NCBI RefSeq assembly: GCF_035946055.1
Contig: NZ_CP108364.1
Location: 5,580,001-5,644,000, forward strand
Reading direction: 5' to 3'
DNA: 64,000 nucleotides
DNA from: Streptomyces sp. NBC_01341
GTDB taxonomy: Bacteria; Actinomycetota; Actinomycetes; Streptomycetales; Streptomycetaceae
Shown: positions 44,462 to 53,751 of the stretch, one piece after another
Layout: every line of letters begins with the position of its first letter
Position numbering within the stretch: the first letter of the stretch is position 1
Notes under the pieces: generated by a model
Told to the model about the DNA's origin: nothing
Database searches by the model: none
What the model saw: only the letters and a program-made list of their open reading frames with translations
Position numbers and translations under genes: made by a program

Positions 44462-45979
44462 ATGACGAGCAGCACCGAGACCACCGCCACCACTCCGCAG
44501 GTTGCGGTCAACGACATCGGCGACGCGGACGCGTTCCTCGCGGCGATCGACGAGACGATCAAGTACTTCAACGACGGCGACATCGTTGACGGCGTCATCG
44601 TCAAGGTTGACCGGGACGAGGTCCTCCTCGACATCGGTTACAAGACCGAAGGCGTCATCCCGAGCCGCGAGCTCTCGATCAAGCACGACGTCGACCCGAA
44701 CGAGGTCGTCAAGGTCGGCGACGAGATCGAGGCCCTGGTTCTCCAGAAGGAGGACAAGGAAGGCCGCCTGATCCTCTCGAAGAAGCGCGCTCAGTACGAG
44801 CGTGCCTGGGGCACCATCGAGAAGATCAAGGAAGAAGACGGCATCGTCACCGGTACCGTCATCGAGGTCGTCAAGGGTGGTCTCATCCTCGACATCGGCC
44901 TCCGTGGCTTCCTCCCGGCGTCGCTCGTCGAGATGCGTCGCGTCCGCGACCTCCAGCCCTACGTGGGCAAGGAGCTCGAGGCCAAGATCATCGAGCTGGA
45001 CAAGAACCGCAACAACGTGGTCCTGTCCCGCCGTGCCTGGCTCGAGCAGACCCAGTCCGAGGTCCGCCAGACGTTCCTCACGACCCTCCAGAAGGGTCAG
45101 GTCCGCTCCGGCGTCGTCTCCTCGATCGTCAACTTCGGTGCCTTCGTGGACCTGGGTGGCGTCGACGGTCTCGTGCACGTCTCCGAGCTGTCCTGGAAGC
45201 ACATCGACCACCCCTCCGAGGTTGTCGAGGTCGGCCAGGAGGTCACCGTCGAGGTCCTCGACGTCGACATGGACCGCGAGCGCGTCTCGCTGTCGCTCAA
45301 GGCGACGCAGGAAGACCCGTGGCAGCAGTTCGCCCGCACGCACCAGATCGGGCAGGTCGTTCCCGGTAAGGTCACCAAGCTCGTTCCGTTCGGTGCGTTC
45401 GTGCGCGTCGACGAGGGCATCGAGGGCCTGGTCCACATCTCCGAGCTGGCCGAGCGCCACGTGGAGATCCCGGAGCAGGTCGTCCAGGTCAACGACGAGA
45501 TCTTCGTCAAGGTCATCGACATCGACCTCGAGCGCCGCCGCATCAGCCTCTCGCTGAAGCAGGCCAACGAGGCCTTCGGTGGGGACCCGGCCTCGGTCGA
45601 GTTCGACCCGACCCTGTACGGCATGGCCGCGTCCTACGACGACCAGGGCAACTACATCTACCCCGAGGGCTTCGACCCCGAGACCAACGACTGGCTCGAG
45701 GGCTTCGAGTCGCAGCGTGAGGTCTGGGAGACGCAGTACGCCGAGGCGCAGCAGCGCTTCGAGCAGCACCAGGCCCAGGTCATCAAGTCCCGCGAGGCCG
45801 ACGAGGCCGCTGCGGCCGAGGGCGCTGCTGCCCCGGCCGGCGCTGCCCCGGCTGCCTCCGGCGGCAGCGGTGGCGGCGGCGGCTCGTACTCCTCGGAGTC
45901 CGCGGACAACTCCGGCGCCCTGGCGTCGGACGAGGCCCTGGCCGCCCTGCGCGAGAAGCTGGCCGGCGGCCAGAGCTGA
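44462..45979 (+). CDS. rpsA: 30S ribosomal protein S1
   Basis: About 505 residues with four S1 OB-fold domains, the actinobacterial number. Repeats are easy to see: GDIVDGVIVKVDRDEVLLDIG, EDGIVTGTVIEVVKGGLILD in part, GQVRSGVVSSIVNFGAFVDL in part and GQVVPGKVTKLVPFGAFVRV in part. The last 60 residues are Ala/Gly/Ser-rich, the usual Streptomyces tail. S1 helps the ribosome load structured or weakly bound mRNAs. A readable promoter and a terminator with a UUCG tetraloop frame the gene, so it is probably monocistronic. Confidence 0.98.
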   Translation: MTSSTETTATTPQVAVNDIGDADAFLAAIDETIKYFNDGDIVDGVIVKVDRDEVLLDIGYKTEGVIPSRELSIKHDVDPNEVVKVGDEIEALVLQKEDKEGRLILSKKRAQYERAWGTIEKIKEEDGIVTGTVIEVVKGGLILDIGLRGFLPASLVEMRRVRDLQPYVGKELEAKIIELDKNRNNVVLSRRAWLEQTQSEVRQTFLTTLQKGQVRSGVVSSIVNFGAFVDLGGVDGLVHVSELSWKHIDHPSEVVEVGQEVTVEVLDVDMDRERVSLSLKATQEDPWQQFARTHQIGQVVPGKVTKLVPFGAFVRVDEGIEGLVHISELAERHVEIPEQVVQVNDEIFVKVIDIDLERRRISLSLKQANEAFGGDPASVEFDPTLYGMAASYDDQGNYIYPEGFDPETNDWLEGFESQREVWETQYAEAQQRFEQHQAQVIKSREADEAAAAEGAAAPAGAAPAASGGSGGGGGSYSSESADNSGALASDEALAALREKLAGGQS

Positions 45980-46027
45980 CGCTCTGACCCCGACCGCTCA
46001 TCGGCTGCGGTAGCTGTAGAGCTGTAG

Positions 46028-46061
46028 GTGAGGCCCGTCCCCTTCGGGGGGCGGGCCTCAC
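46028..46061 (+). terminator. rpsA terminator with UUCG tetraloop
   Basis: A 15-bp stem (one G-T pair) GTGAGGCCCGTCCCC (46028-46042), loop TTCG, GGGGGCGGGCCTCAC (46047-46061), about 50 bases after the stop. The C(UUCG)G loop is exceptionally stable. Confidence 0.9.
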
Positions 46062-46160
46062 TCGTGTCCACGGACCCGGCAGGGAAGGGCGGGGCGCGTG
46101 CGTGAGCGAGCCGACGAAATCGCCTGTCGTTCGAGGCTCCGGCAGGTCTAGGATCCCCGG

Positions 46161-46514
46161 ATGACCTTGGAATGGGAACAGGTAATCGTTCACTCCGACG
46201 ACCCGGCGGCCCTGGGGCAGTGGTGGGCCGACGCGCTCGGCTGGGTGGTCGTCCACTCCTCCGACGACGAGTTCGAGATCCGCCCGGAGCCCGACCGCCT
46301 GCCTGGGCTGGACTTCGTACGGCTCGAAGAGACCAGGAAGTCCAAGAGCAGGCTGCACCTGGACTTCAGGCCCGATGACCGGGACGCCGAGGTGGCCCGG
46401 CTGGTGGCGCACGGCGCACGGCGCGTCGACATCGGCCAGGGCGAGCAGCCGTGGGTCGTTCTGGCGGACCCCGAAGGCAACGAGTTCTGCGTCCTCGGCC
46501 CGCGGCGTCCGTGA
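46161..46514 (+). CDS. VOC-superfamily (glyoxalase-like) protein
   Basis: About 117 residues, one VOC fold: the start EWEQVIVHSDDPAALGQWWADALGWVV in part, then GLDFVRLEETRKSKSRLHLDF and the end VVLADPEGNEFCVLGP. The His in RLHLDF and the Glu in GNEFCVL match metal positions of glyoxalase-type enzymes. No catalytic role can be assigned; members include lyases, dioxygenases and resistance proteins. It lies between rpsA and the PAC2 gene on the plus strand with its own gap. Confidence 0.85.
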   Translation: MTLEWEQVIVHSDDPAALGQWWADALGWVVVHSSDDEFEIRPEPDRLPGLDFVRLEETRKSKSRLHLDFRPDDRDAEVARLVAHGARRVDIGQGEQPWVVLADPEGNEFCVLGPRRP

Positions 46515-46788
46515 GGCGCACGCCCGTGCAACTCCACCGGTGGAACACGCAGTTGCGGCGGCGGACCGCCTTCGCTCCGCCCAACAGGCGGGATGCCGGG
46601 CGGACTTCGCCGGTGACCGGCTCGGCCGCGCGGACGCCCGGAAGGCCGGAACGTCTCCTCCGTGGGGCCCGCCGCCACGGCGCGGTGCAGCCCCGTCCTC
46701 GCACCACCGCGTGTGAATGCGGTCCGGGCGGGAATGCCGTGGCCAGGCGGGGTGTTCTTGCCGGGGAACACAAGGAGGAGCGGTAACC

Positions 46789-47727
46789 GTGCCTGAACCG
46801 CAGAGTTTGTACGAATGGGAGCCGAAGGGCCTGGCCGTCGTCGACATGGCGCTCGCCCAGGAGTCGGCCGGTCTGGTCATGCTCTACCACTTCGACGGAT
46901 ACATCGACGCGGGTGAGACCGGCGAGCAGATCGTCGACGGCCTGCTCGAGACACTGCCGCACCAGGTCGTGGCCCGCTTCGATCACGACCGGCTCGTCGA
47001 CTACCGGGCGCGCCGCCCGCTGCTCACGTTCAAGCGCGACAGGTGGACCGCGTTCGAGGCGCCCACACTGGACGTCCGGGTCGTGCAGGACGCCACCGGT
47101 GCCCCCTTCCTGCTGCTGTCCGGGCCCGAGCCCGACGTGGAGTGGGAGAGGTTCGCCGCCGCGGTGGAGCAGATCGTCGAGCGGCTCGGAGTGCGCCTCG
47201 CGGTCAACTTCCACGGCATCCCGATGGGCGTCCCGCACACCCGCCCGGTCGGTGTCACCCCGCACGGCAACCGCACCGACCTGATGCCAGGGCACCGCAG
47301 TCCCTTCGACGAGGCGCAGGTGCCCGGCTCGGCCGAGGCGCTCGTCGAGTACCGGCTGATGGAGGCCGGGCACGACGTCCTCGGTGTGGCCGCCCACGTC
47401 CCGCACTACGTCGCCCGCTCCGCCTACCCCGACGCCGCCCTGACCGTCCTGGAGGCGATCACGGCCGCGACGGGCCTGGTGCTGCCGGCCATCGCTCACA
47501 CGCTGCGCACCGAGGCGCACCGCACCCAGACCGAGATCGAGCGGCAGATCGGGCAGGGGGACGAGGAGCTCGTCACACTCGTCGAGGGGCTGGAGCACCA
47601 GTACGACGCGGTGGCGGGTTCCGAGAGCCGCGGCAACCTCGTCGCGGAGCCGGTCGACCTTCCGTCGGCGGACGAGATCGGCCTCGAATTCGAGCGCTTC
47701 CTCGCCGAACGCGAGGGCGATTCCTGA
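46789..47727 (+). CDS. PAC2-family protein
   Basis: About 312 residues of the PAC2 (proteasome assembly chaperone 2) family seen across Actinobacteria. Recognisable parts are AGLVMLYHFDGYIDAGETGEQI in part, FDHDRLVDYRARRPLLTF, GIPMGVPHTRPVGVTPHG and VPHYVARSAYPDAAL. Bacterial members are of unknown function, although Streptomyces do have a proteasome. The GTG at 46789 has AAGGAGGAG eight bases upstream, which sets the start. coaE follows after 156 bases. Confidence 0.88.
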   Translation: MPEPQSLYEWEPKGLAVVDMALAQESAGLVMLYHFDGYIDAGETGEQIVDGLLETLPHQVVARFDHDRLVDYRARRPLLTFKRDRWTAFEAPTLDVRVVQDATGAPFLLLSGPEPDVEWERFAAAVEQIVERLGVRLAVNFHGIPMGVPHTRPVGVTPHGNRTDLMPGHRSPFDEAQVPGSAEALVEYRLMEAGHDVLGVAAHVPHYVARSAYPDAALTVLEAITAATGLVLPAIAHTLRTEAHRTQTEIERQIGQGDEELVTLVEGLEHQYDAVAGSESRGNLVAEPVDLPSADEIGLEFERFLAEREGDS

Positions 47728-47883
47728 GCTGCCGCCCTCGGCCGGCGGCGGCTTCCGCCCGCCGCGTCGCCCCCGGCTCCCGGTGACGGGACGGCGTCCC
47801 CGGCGTCCCCTCTCCCGCTCCCCGGCCAGGAGCTCAGGGGGTGTCCCGCAGGAGCGCCGCAGGGCAGCCCCTATGCTCGGCGC

Positions 47884-48486
47884 ATGCTGAAAGTGGGCCT
47901 GACCGGCGGGATCGGCGCCGGCAAGAGCGAAGTGTCGCGGCTGCTCGCACATCTGGGAGCCGTGGTGATCGACGCCGACCGGATCGCGCGCGAGGTCGTC
48001 GAACCCGGCACCCCGGGGCTCACGGCCGTCGTCGAGGCCTTCGGGCCGGACATCCTCAAGCCCGACGGCTCCCTCGACCGTCCCGCGCTCGGCTCGATCG
48101 TGTTCTCCGATCCCGGTCGCCTGGCTACGCTCAACGGCATCGTGCACCCGCTGATCGGGGCCCGGTCGGCCGAGCTGGAACGGGCCGCCGCGGCGGGCGC
48201 CGTCGTCGTCCACGACGTACCGCTGCTCACGGAGAACGGCCTGGCCCCGCTCTACGACCTCGTCGTGGTCGTGGACGCCAGCCCCGAGACGCAGCTCCAC
48301 CGGCTCGTCACGCTTCGCAGCATGACGGAGTCCGACGCCCGGGCGAGGATGACCGCGCAGGCCACTCGCGACCAGCGGCTGGCCGTCGCCGATCTCGTCG
48401 TCGACAACGACGGTCCGCTCGACGAGCTGGAACCCCAGGTGCGCAGGCTGTGGTCGGAGCTCACCGCGAAGGCCGCCGCCACCTGA
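47884..48486 (+). CDS. coaE: dephospho-CoA kinase
   Basis: A complete 200-residue P-loop kinase: VGLTGGIGAGKSEVSRLL at the start, then VVIDADRIAREVVEPG and VVHDVPLLTENGL, with ATRDQRLAVADLVVDNDGPL near the end. It phosphorylates dephospho-CoA, the last step of coenzyme A synthesis. Free-standing, without the fused domain seen in some actinobacteria. It sits in the conserved Streptomyces neighbourhood of rpsA. Confidence 0.97.
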   Translation: MLKVGLTGGIGAGKSEVSRLLAHLGAVVIDADRIAREVVEPGTPGLTAVVEAFGPDILKPDGSLDRPALGSIVFSDPGRLATLNGIVHPLIGARSAELERAAAAGAVVVHDVPLLTENGLAPLYDLVVVVDASPETQLHRLVTLRSMTESDARARMTAQATRDQRLAVADLVVDNDGPLDELEPQVRRLWSELTAKAAAT

Positions 48487-48559
48487 CCCCCACGACCGGA
48501 CGGAATACCGGCCCGCGACCGGATGTTGAGAAGCGGAACGCGAGGGGAAGGATAGGACC

Positions 48560-48928
48560 GTGCCCGAGAGCAACCCGGAAACACATGTCATCGACTTCCG
48601 TGCGGCGGAGCAACTGCTCGCCGCACGGGACCCCCGGGGCGCGGTGAAGCTGCTCGACTCCGTGATCGCCGCCCACCCGGAGAACACGGCGGCCAGGCTG
48701 CTGCGTGCCCGGGCCTTCTTCGCCGCCGCGCAACTGCGCCCGGCCGAGCTCGAATTCGAGCTCGTCCTGGAGCGCGAACCCGACAACGCCTTCGCGCACT
48801 TCGCGCTGGCCCGTACCTTCCAGCGGGCGGGACGCCCGGAGCAGGCCATGCGTCACTTCCGGCTGGCCGCGGCGCTCGACCCGAAGCCGGAGTACCTCCA
48901 GGCCGCGCGCTTCGACGACAGGCCGTGA
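48560..48928 (+). CDS. tetratricopeptide-repeat protein
   Basis: About 122 residues, three TPR-like helix pairs: AAEQLLAARDPRGAVKLLDSV, shown in part, AARLLRARAFFAAAQLRPAELEF in part, and FAHFALARTFQRAGRPEQAMRHF in part. It is a protein-interaction module of unknown partner. It follows coaE by 73 bases on the same strand and may be co-transcribed. A GGGAAGGA lies just upstream of the GTG. Confidence 0.87.
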   Translation: MPESNPETHVIDFRAAEQLLAARDPRGAVKLLDSVIAAHPENTAARLLRARAFFAAAQLRPAELEFELVLEREPDNAFAHFALARTFQRAGRPEQAMRHFRLAAALDPKPEYLQAARFDDRP

Positions 48929-49105
48929 CCGCAGCGGCCCCGGAGGCCTGCTGCGGAGACCGTGCGTGAGGCCCTGTTCACGGGAGCGCGCCCTGACGAC
49001 CCGCCCTGACCACCACACGCACCGACCGCGCGCGACCGCGGTACACGCTTCAGGTCCCCCGCCGCCGCCGCGGGGGACCGTAAGGCGTGGCCCTGCGGCG
49101 ACCGC

Positions 49106-49432
49106 TCACGGCCGCTCGTCCCGGCCACCTGTCCCCACCCGCCGCGGCGGGTCACCCCGGCCGTGACGACTCCGGCCGACCGGCTCGGGGACGTACGGAG
49201 GGACGTCCCTGCCGGGCTGGAAGCGCGCGCCCTGCCGCATGTGGCGGACCACGAGGCAGAAGTCCGTGACCGTGACCACCAGCAGCACGCCGCAGGCGGT
49301 CGCCCAGCCGGCACGGCCGACGATCAGGAAGGCCGCCAGGCCGAACGCGGCCCAGAGCATGCCCCATAGACTCAGCCAGAGTCGCATCCGCAGGGGACTG
49401 CGCGCAGTGGACGGTTCACTTCCGGTACGCAT
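49106..49432 (-). CDS. DUF6343-like small membrane protein
   Basis: About 108 residues. MRTGSEPSTARSPLRMRLWL at the start, two hydrophobic segments (LWGMLWAAFGLAAFLIVG, ACGVLLVVTVTDFCLVV) and RHMRQGARFQPGRDVPPYVP match a Streptomyces family of small two-pass membrane proteins of unknown function. The Arg-rich tail is cytoplasmic. Start is ATG 49432 with GGAGG eight bases upstream; an ATG at 49438 is too close to it. Confidence 0.8.
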   Translation of the reverse strand: MRTGSEPSTARSPLRMRLWLSLWGMLWAAFGLAAFLIVGRAGWATACGVLLVVTVTDFCLVVRHMRQGARFQPGRDVPPYVPEPVGRSRHGRGDPPRRVGTGGRDERP

Positions 49433-49516
49433 CTCCATCGCCTCCCCTCCAGCATGACCCCGCGGAGCGGTGCAGGGGAAACCCGATGACGGCACGACGA
49501 CGACGGGAAGCGGACT

Positions 49517-50662
49517 GTGACGACGGCGGAGCAAGGACGTGCGGCGCGCGGCGCGACTTCGTGGGGCGGCGCCGTCCGGCGGGCCAGGGTCCGGGGCACG
49601 CTTCTGGGCGGTGCGATCGGTGACGCACTGGGCAACCCGGTCGAATTCCTCTCGCTCGACGGGATCCGCCGGGCGCACGGCGAGCGGGGCATACGCGGGT
49701 TCGTCCCCGACGAGGACGGCGTCACCGGGCGCGTCACGGACGACACCCAGATGACCCTGTTCACGGTCGAGGGCCTGATCAGATCCCATGTCCGGGCCGC
49801 CTCCACGGGTATCGCTGGCACCGAGGTCCCGTTCGTCCGCAATGCCTACCTGCGATGGCTCGACACCCAGAACCACCCGTCACCCCCGGCCCGCGGCGGG
49901 GAGAACCAGGTACGCACCGGGTGGCTCAGGCAGCAGCCCTGGCTGTACGCGCGCCGGGCCCCCGGCAACGCGTGTCTGACCGGGCTGTCGTCCGGCCACA
50001 CACCGGGCACGGAGACGCCGCTCGCGCTCCCCGGCGCGGTGAATCCGCACTCCAAGGGCTGCGGCACCGTGATGCGGTCGGCCCCCTTCGGCCTGCTGGG
50101 CGAGGAGGCGGCGACCGGCTTCGGGCTGGCCGCCAGGTGCGCGCTGATCACCCATGGACACCCCACCGGGGCATACGCGGCGGGTGCGTTCGCGGCGATC
50201 GTCACGTATCTGCTGGAGGGCGACTCCCCGGAGGGCGCCGTGCTGCGCGCCATGGAACTGCTGGGCCGCCATCCCGGCCACGAGGAGACGACCGCCGCAC
50301 TGCGGGCCGCGGTCGTCCTTGCTGCGCGCGGCCGGCCGGCGGCCGAGCGGGTCGAGACCCTGGGTGCGGGCTGGGTCGCCGAGGAGGCCCTGGCCATCGC
50401 CGTGTACTGCGTGCTGGTGCTCCCGGAGGCCGACGAGGTGGCCGAGGCGCTGCTGCTCTCGGTCAATCACTCGGGCGACAGCGACTCCACGGGCGCGGTC
50501 TGCGGCAACCTGCTGGGCGCCCTCCACGGGGACGCGGGGCTGCCGGCGTCGTGGCTCGCCGCGACCGAGGGCAGGTCGGTGATCGCGGAGCTCGCCGACG
50601 ACCTGTGCATGGAGTTCGAGCACCCGGTGGCGTGGCCGGAAAACCGCTACCCGGACCGCTGA
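49517..50662 (+). CDS. ADP-ribosylglycohydrolase family protein
   Basis: About 381 residues. The metal ligands are all visible: GAIGDALGNPVE near residue 35, TDDTQMTLF near 75, and NHSGDSDSTGAVCGNLLGA in part near 325. Members remove ADP-ribose from proteins (DraG type) or act on related conjugates. The protein is longer than DraG by an insertion near residues 105-170 (NHPSPPARGGENQVRTGWL in part), common in Streptomyces members. A methyltransferase follows 13 bases later, so the pair is probably co-transcribed. GTG start at 49517. Confidence 0.9.
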   Translation: MTTAEQGRAARGATSWGGAVRRARVRGTLLGGAIGDALGNPVEFLSLDGIRRAHGERGIRGFVPDEDGVTGRVTDDTQMTLFTVEGLIRSHVRAASTGIAGTEVPFVRNAYLRWLDTQNHPSPPARGGENQVRTGWLRQQPWLYARRAPGNACLTGLSSGHTPGTETPLALPGAVNPHSKGCGTVMRSAPFGLLGEEAATGFGLAARCALITHGHPTGAYAAGAFAAIVTYLLEGDSPEGAVLRAMELLGRHPGHEETTAALRAAVVLAARGRPAAERVETLGAGWVAEEALAIAVYCVLVLPEADEVAEALLLSVNHSGDSDSTGAVCGNLLGALHGDAGLPASWLAATEGRSVIAELADDLCMEFEHPVAWPENRYPDR

Positions 50663-50675
50663 GGAGGAACGCCGC

Positions 50676-51404
50676 GTGCCGCCGGGACGTTCGGGCGGCA
50701 TGAGCGGACAACTGACACGTCAGGGACATGCGGGGACGGGGCCCGGCTCGATCACCCCCGACGGCTGCGCGGTCGAGCTGTACGCACGGCTGTCCGCCGG
50801 TACCGAGCCCGAGGTGATCGGATCGGTCGTGCCACCGGGGGCGAGCGTGCTCGAACTCGGCTGCGGGGCAGGCCGGGTGACACATCCGCTGGTCGGACTC
50901 GGATATGCCGTGACCGCGGTCGACGAGTCGGCGCAGATGCTGGAACGCGTCCGTGGCGCCCGCACGGTGCGGAGCCCCATCGAGTCGCTGGACCTCGGGG
51001 AGGAGCGCTTCGACGCTGTCGTGCTGGGCTCGTTCCTGGTGCACAGCAGCGAACACCGGGTACGGGACGGGCTGCTGCGGACCTGCCGTACGTACGTGAA
51101 GGACGGCGGAGTCGTGCTCGTGCAGCGGGAGGGCGCGGTCTACCACACCGACGTCCCCCGGGAGCGGGAGGACTCCGCCGCCGGCTGCGTCATCCGGATC
51201 CTGTCCGCGGACCCCGTCGGCGACGGGGTGGACGAGGTGCGCGCGGAGTACGTCTTCGAGGACGCGCGCTGGACCCAGACGTTCCGGTCGCGGCGGCTGT
51301 CCGTGGAGCGGTTCGAGACGTATCTGGGGGACGCCGGCCTCGTCGTCGACCGTTATCTCACCCCGGACGGTGTCTGGGTGCTCGCCAGGCCGGGCGAGCG
51401 CTGA
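50676..51404 (+). CDS. class I SAM-dependent methyltransferase
   Basis: About 242 residues. Motif I SVLELGCGAGRVTHPLV lies near residue 60, then VTAVDESAQMLERV and RFDAVVLGSFLVHS; a Methyltransf_25-type fold. Its substrate is unknown. It follows the ADP-ribosylglycohydrolase closely with its own GAGGAGGAA eight bases before the GTG. An ATG at 50700 is an alternative start. Confidence 0.87.
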   Translation: MPPGRSGGMSGQLTRQGHAGTGPGSITPDGCAVELYARLSAGTEPEVIGSVVPPGASVLELGCGAGRVTHPLVGLGYAVTAVDESAQMLERVRGARTVRSPIESLDLGEERFDAVVLGSFLVHSSEHRVRDGLLRTCRTYVKDGGVVLVQREGAVYHTDVPREREDSAAGCVIRILSADPVGDGVDEVRAEYVFEDARWTQTFRSRRLSVERFETYLGDAGLVVDRYLTPDGVWVLARPGER

Positions 51405-51627
51405 ACACGACGACCCCCGGGCGGGTGCCGGGCCGGCCGCGGAGCGGTCGGCGAGCAGGTCGGGCGAGGGCGCACCGGGAGTTCCGGATCGAGGGCGCGT
51501 GGTGCGATGAGTTCCGGGACCCGGAGCGGTCTGTCTCCCCGTAAGCGTAAGCGCCGGTGAGGCCCGCGGCAGGAGTCGCGCCCCTCATGGGCGCACTCCA
51601 CCCATGAGGCACTCCGAGGAGACCGCC

Positions 51628-52098
51628 ATGTACGGAACCACCACTCCCGTCCCGAGCGACGCCCGAGGCGTTGCCGCGCCGCGCCGCCGGATGGCCTCCG
51701 CCGCCCTGACCGGGGCGCGCTACGCGCTCGCGCTGTTCCTCGGCTTCAGCGCGGTGGCGAAGCTCGTGGCCCACGACTCCGCCGTCGCGTCCTTCGGCCG
51801 GATGGGCTGGGGCAGTGGCGCGATGTACGCGATCGGTGGCCTGGAACTCGCCGGAGCGGTGGCCCTGTTGGTCCCGCTGCTGGCCGGCGTGGCGGCCGTC
51901 GCCCTCGTCGGGCTGCTGGCCGGGGCGGCCGTCGTCCAGCTGACCCTGCTCGATCCGCCGAACGCGGTCATGCCGGCGGTGCTCGTCGTCCTGGTCGTTC
52001 TCATCGCGCGCGAACGGCGCGAGCGGACCGCGCACCTGTTGGCACTCCTGCGCGGGCGTGGGCGGGAGGCCGGTGCGGGTCAGTGGATGAAGCGGTAG
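51628..52098 (+). CDS. DoxX-family membrane protein
   Basis: About 156 residues with four hydrophobic segments. The pattern GARYALALFLGFSAVAKLVAHD in part, followed by MYAIGGLELAGAVALLVPLL and VVQLTLLDPPNAVMPAVLVV, fits the DoxX/DoxD family. These small membrane proteins are often tied to redox or thiol metabolism. GAGGAG six bases before ATG 51628 sets the start; an earlier in-frame ATG at 51604 is weaker. It ends 19 bases inside the convergent lipoprotein gene. Confidence 0.83.
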   Translation: MYGTTTPVPSDARGVAAPRRRMASAALTGARYALALFLGFSAVAKLVAHDSAVASFGRMGWGSGAMYAIGGLELAGAVALLVPLLAGVAAVALVGLLAGAAVVQLTLLDPPNAVMPAVLVVLVVLIARERRERTAHLLALLRGRGREAGAGQWMKR

Positions 52099-52433
52099 CT
52101 GCGCCACAGGGTGCGCGGGGTGTTGGTGTCGGTGAACGTCGTCGCCACATAGGCGGTCCCGCGGCCGGAGCAGTCGGGGGTGGGGTACAGGACCATGTCG
52201 ATCAGGGTCCGGTTGTCGACCTTGCTCGCGCCCCCGGGCGCGAGCTTGTGGCAGCCCTTCACCGACGGGCTGTGCACGCTGACGACCTTGTCCCCCTCGG
52301 TGACGTAGGTGACCGGTCCGACCGCGGTACGTCCGAGGCCGGAACAGCCCGTGACGGTCAGGGTGAGGACGGCCGCGCCGACCGCGATGCGGGTACGTCG
52401 GCGGAGAACGGTGGGGGTCGCGCTGAGGGACAT
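52080..52433 (-). CDS. small secreted lipoprotein of unknown function
   Basis: About 117 residues. The N-terminus is basic and hydrophobic and ends in the lipobox VTGC (Cys near 30). The mature part has two further Cys (KGCHKLAPG, PDCSGRG) and is beta-rich (VTYVTEGDKVVSVHS, TLWRSYRF). No family recognised. It converges on and overlaps the DoxX gene by 19 bases. Confidence 0.78.
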   Translation of the reverse strand: MSLSATPTVLRRRTRIAVGAAVLTLTVTGCSGLGRTAVGPVTYVTEGDKVVSVHSPSVKGCHKLAPGGASKVDNRTLIDMVLYPTPDCSGRGTAYVATTFTDTNTPRTLWRSYRFIH

Positions 52434-52676
52434 GGGCGGGTCCTCATCTGCTCGTCCGGCTCATCGGTACGTCACAGAGACGTGCTGGCGCTGGCCACCC
52501 TGCCCGGTCCACCCGGTCTCGGCATCCGGTGGGCGGCCGGCCGGGGCCGTTGACACCCGGACAGGGGTTCGCGGATGCCGGGATCGGGCATATCGTGGTA
52601 ACAGGGATGATATGGAAGGGCGCGGCAGCGCATTCCCGGACGGAGTACCGCGACGCGCTCCCGGAAGCGGGGTGTC

Positions 52677-53645
52677 GTGATGGTCCAGGTACTCGTGATC
52701 GCGGTGGTGGCGGTGCTGTCGGTCTGCGCGCTCTACGCCATGGCCGCTGCGCGGGTCGTCAAGCAGTACGAACGAGGTGTGGTGCTCCGCCTCGGGCAGC
52801 TCCACGACGAGGTGCGCCGCCCAGGACTGACCATGATCGTTCCGGGTGTCGACCGCCTCCGCAAGGTCAACATGCAGATCGTCACGATGCCGGTGCCGGC
52901 CCAGGACGGCATCACGCGGGACAACGTCACGGTGCGGGTCGACGCGGTCATCTACTTCAAGGTGGTGGACGCCGCGAGCGCGGTCATCCAGGTGGAGGAC
53001 TACCGGTTCGCGGTCTCCCAGATGGCGCAGACGTCGCTGCGGTCGATCATCGGCAAGAGCGACCTGGACGACCTGCTGTCCGACCGGGAGAAGCTGAACC
53101 AGGGCCTGGAGCTCATGATCGACAGCCCTGCCGTCGGCTGGGGCGTGCAGATCGACCGGGTCGAGATCAAGGACGTCTCCCTGCCGGAGACGATGAAGCG
53201 TTCCATGGCCCGGCAGGCCGAGGCCGACCGTGAGCGGCGCGCACGGGTCATCAACGCCGACGCGGAGCTGCAGGCGTCGAAGAAGCTCGCGCAGGCGGCC
53301 CAGCAGATGTCCACCCAGCCCGCCGCGCTGCAGCTCCGCCTGCTGCAGACCGTGGTCGCGGTCGCCGCGGAGAAGAACTCCACGCTGGTACTGCCCTTCC
53401 CCGTAGAACTGCTCCGCTTCCTGGAGCGCGCACAGCAGGACCGGCCCCAGACGTCCGGGGACGGGGTCTCGCCGGATGCGGCGCCCGCCGGGCCCGATTC
53501 CCCCGCGCCGGACCTCTCCGCCGGGGACCCGGATTCCGAGGGGGCCGGGCCGGAGGCGGACGGCCTGCCCGAATTCGACCCCCCGGAGCAATCGGAGTCC
53601 GCCGCGGAGCGGGAGTCCGGCGCGCTGCCCTTCGTCCGCCACTGA
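52677..53645 (+). CDS. slipin / SPFH-domain protein
   Basis: About 322 residues. One N-terminal membrane segment (VLVIAVVAVLSVCALYAM) is followed by the SPFH/band-7 domain (KQYERGVVLRLGQL, GLTMIVPGVDRLRKVNMQ in part, TRDNVTVRVDAVIYFKV, VQIDRVEIKDVSLPETMKR in part). A helical oligomerisation region follows, then a Pro/Asp/Glu-rich tail of about 60 residues (DPPEQSESAAERESGALPF in part). These are membrane-microdomain scaffold proteins. The usual operon partner NfeD is not adjacent. GTG 52677 or ATG 52680 are both possible starts. Confidence 0.9.
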   Translation: MMVQVLVIAVVAVLSVCALYAMAAARVVKQYERGVVLRLGQLHDEVRRPGLTMIVPGVDRLRKVNMQIVTMPVPAQDGITRDNVTVRVDAVIYFKVVDAASAVIQVEDYRFAVSQMAQTSLRSIIGKSDLDDLLSDREKLNQGLELMIDSPAVGWGVQIDRVEIKDVSLPETMKRSMARQAEADRERRARVINADAELQASKKLAQAAQQMSTQPAALQLRLLQTVVAVAAEKNSTLVLPFPVELLRFLERAQQDRPQTSGDGVSPDAAPAGPDSPAPDLSAGDPDSEGAGPEADGLPEFDPPEQSESAAERESGALPFVRH

Positions 53646-53751
53646 ACCTGCCCCGCCCGTGGGGACACGGCCGGGACGGAAGGCTGTCACACCCCCCGCC
53701 TAGACTCGTCCGAACAGGCGAAGTGCGACCGGACCGAGGCAGGAGGGGGTG

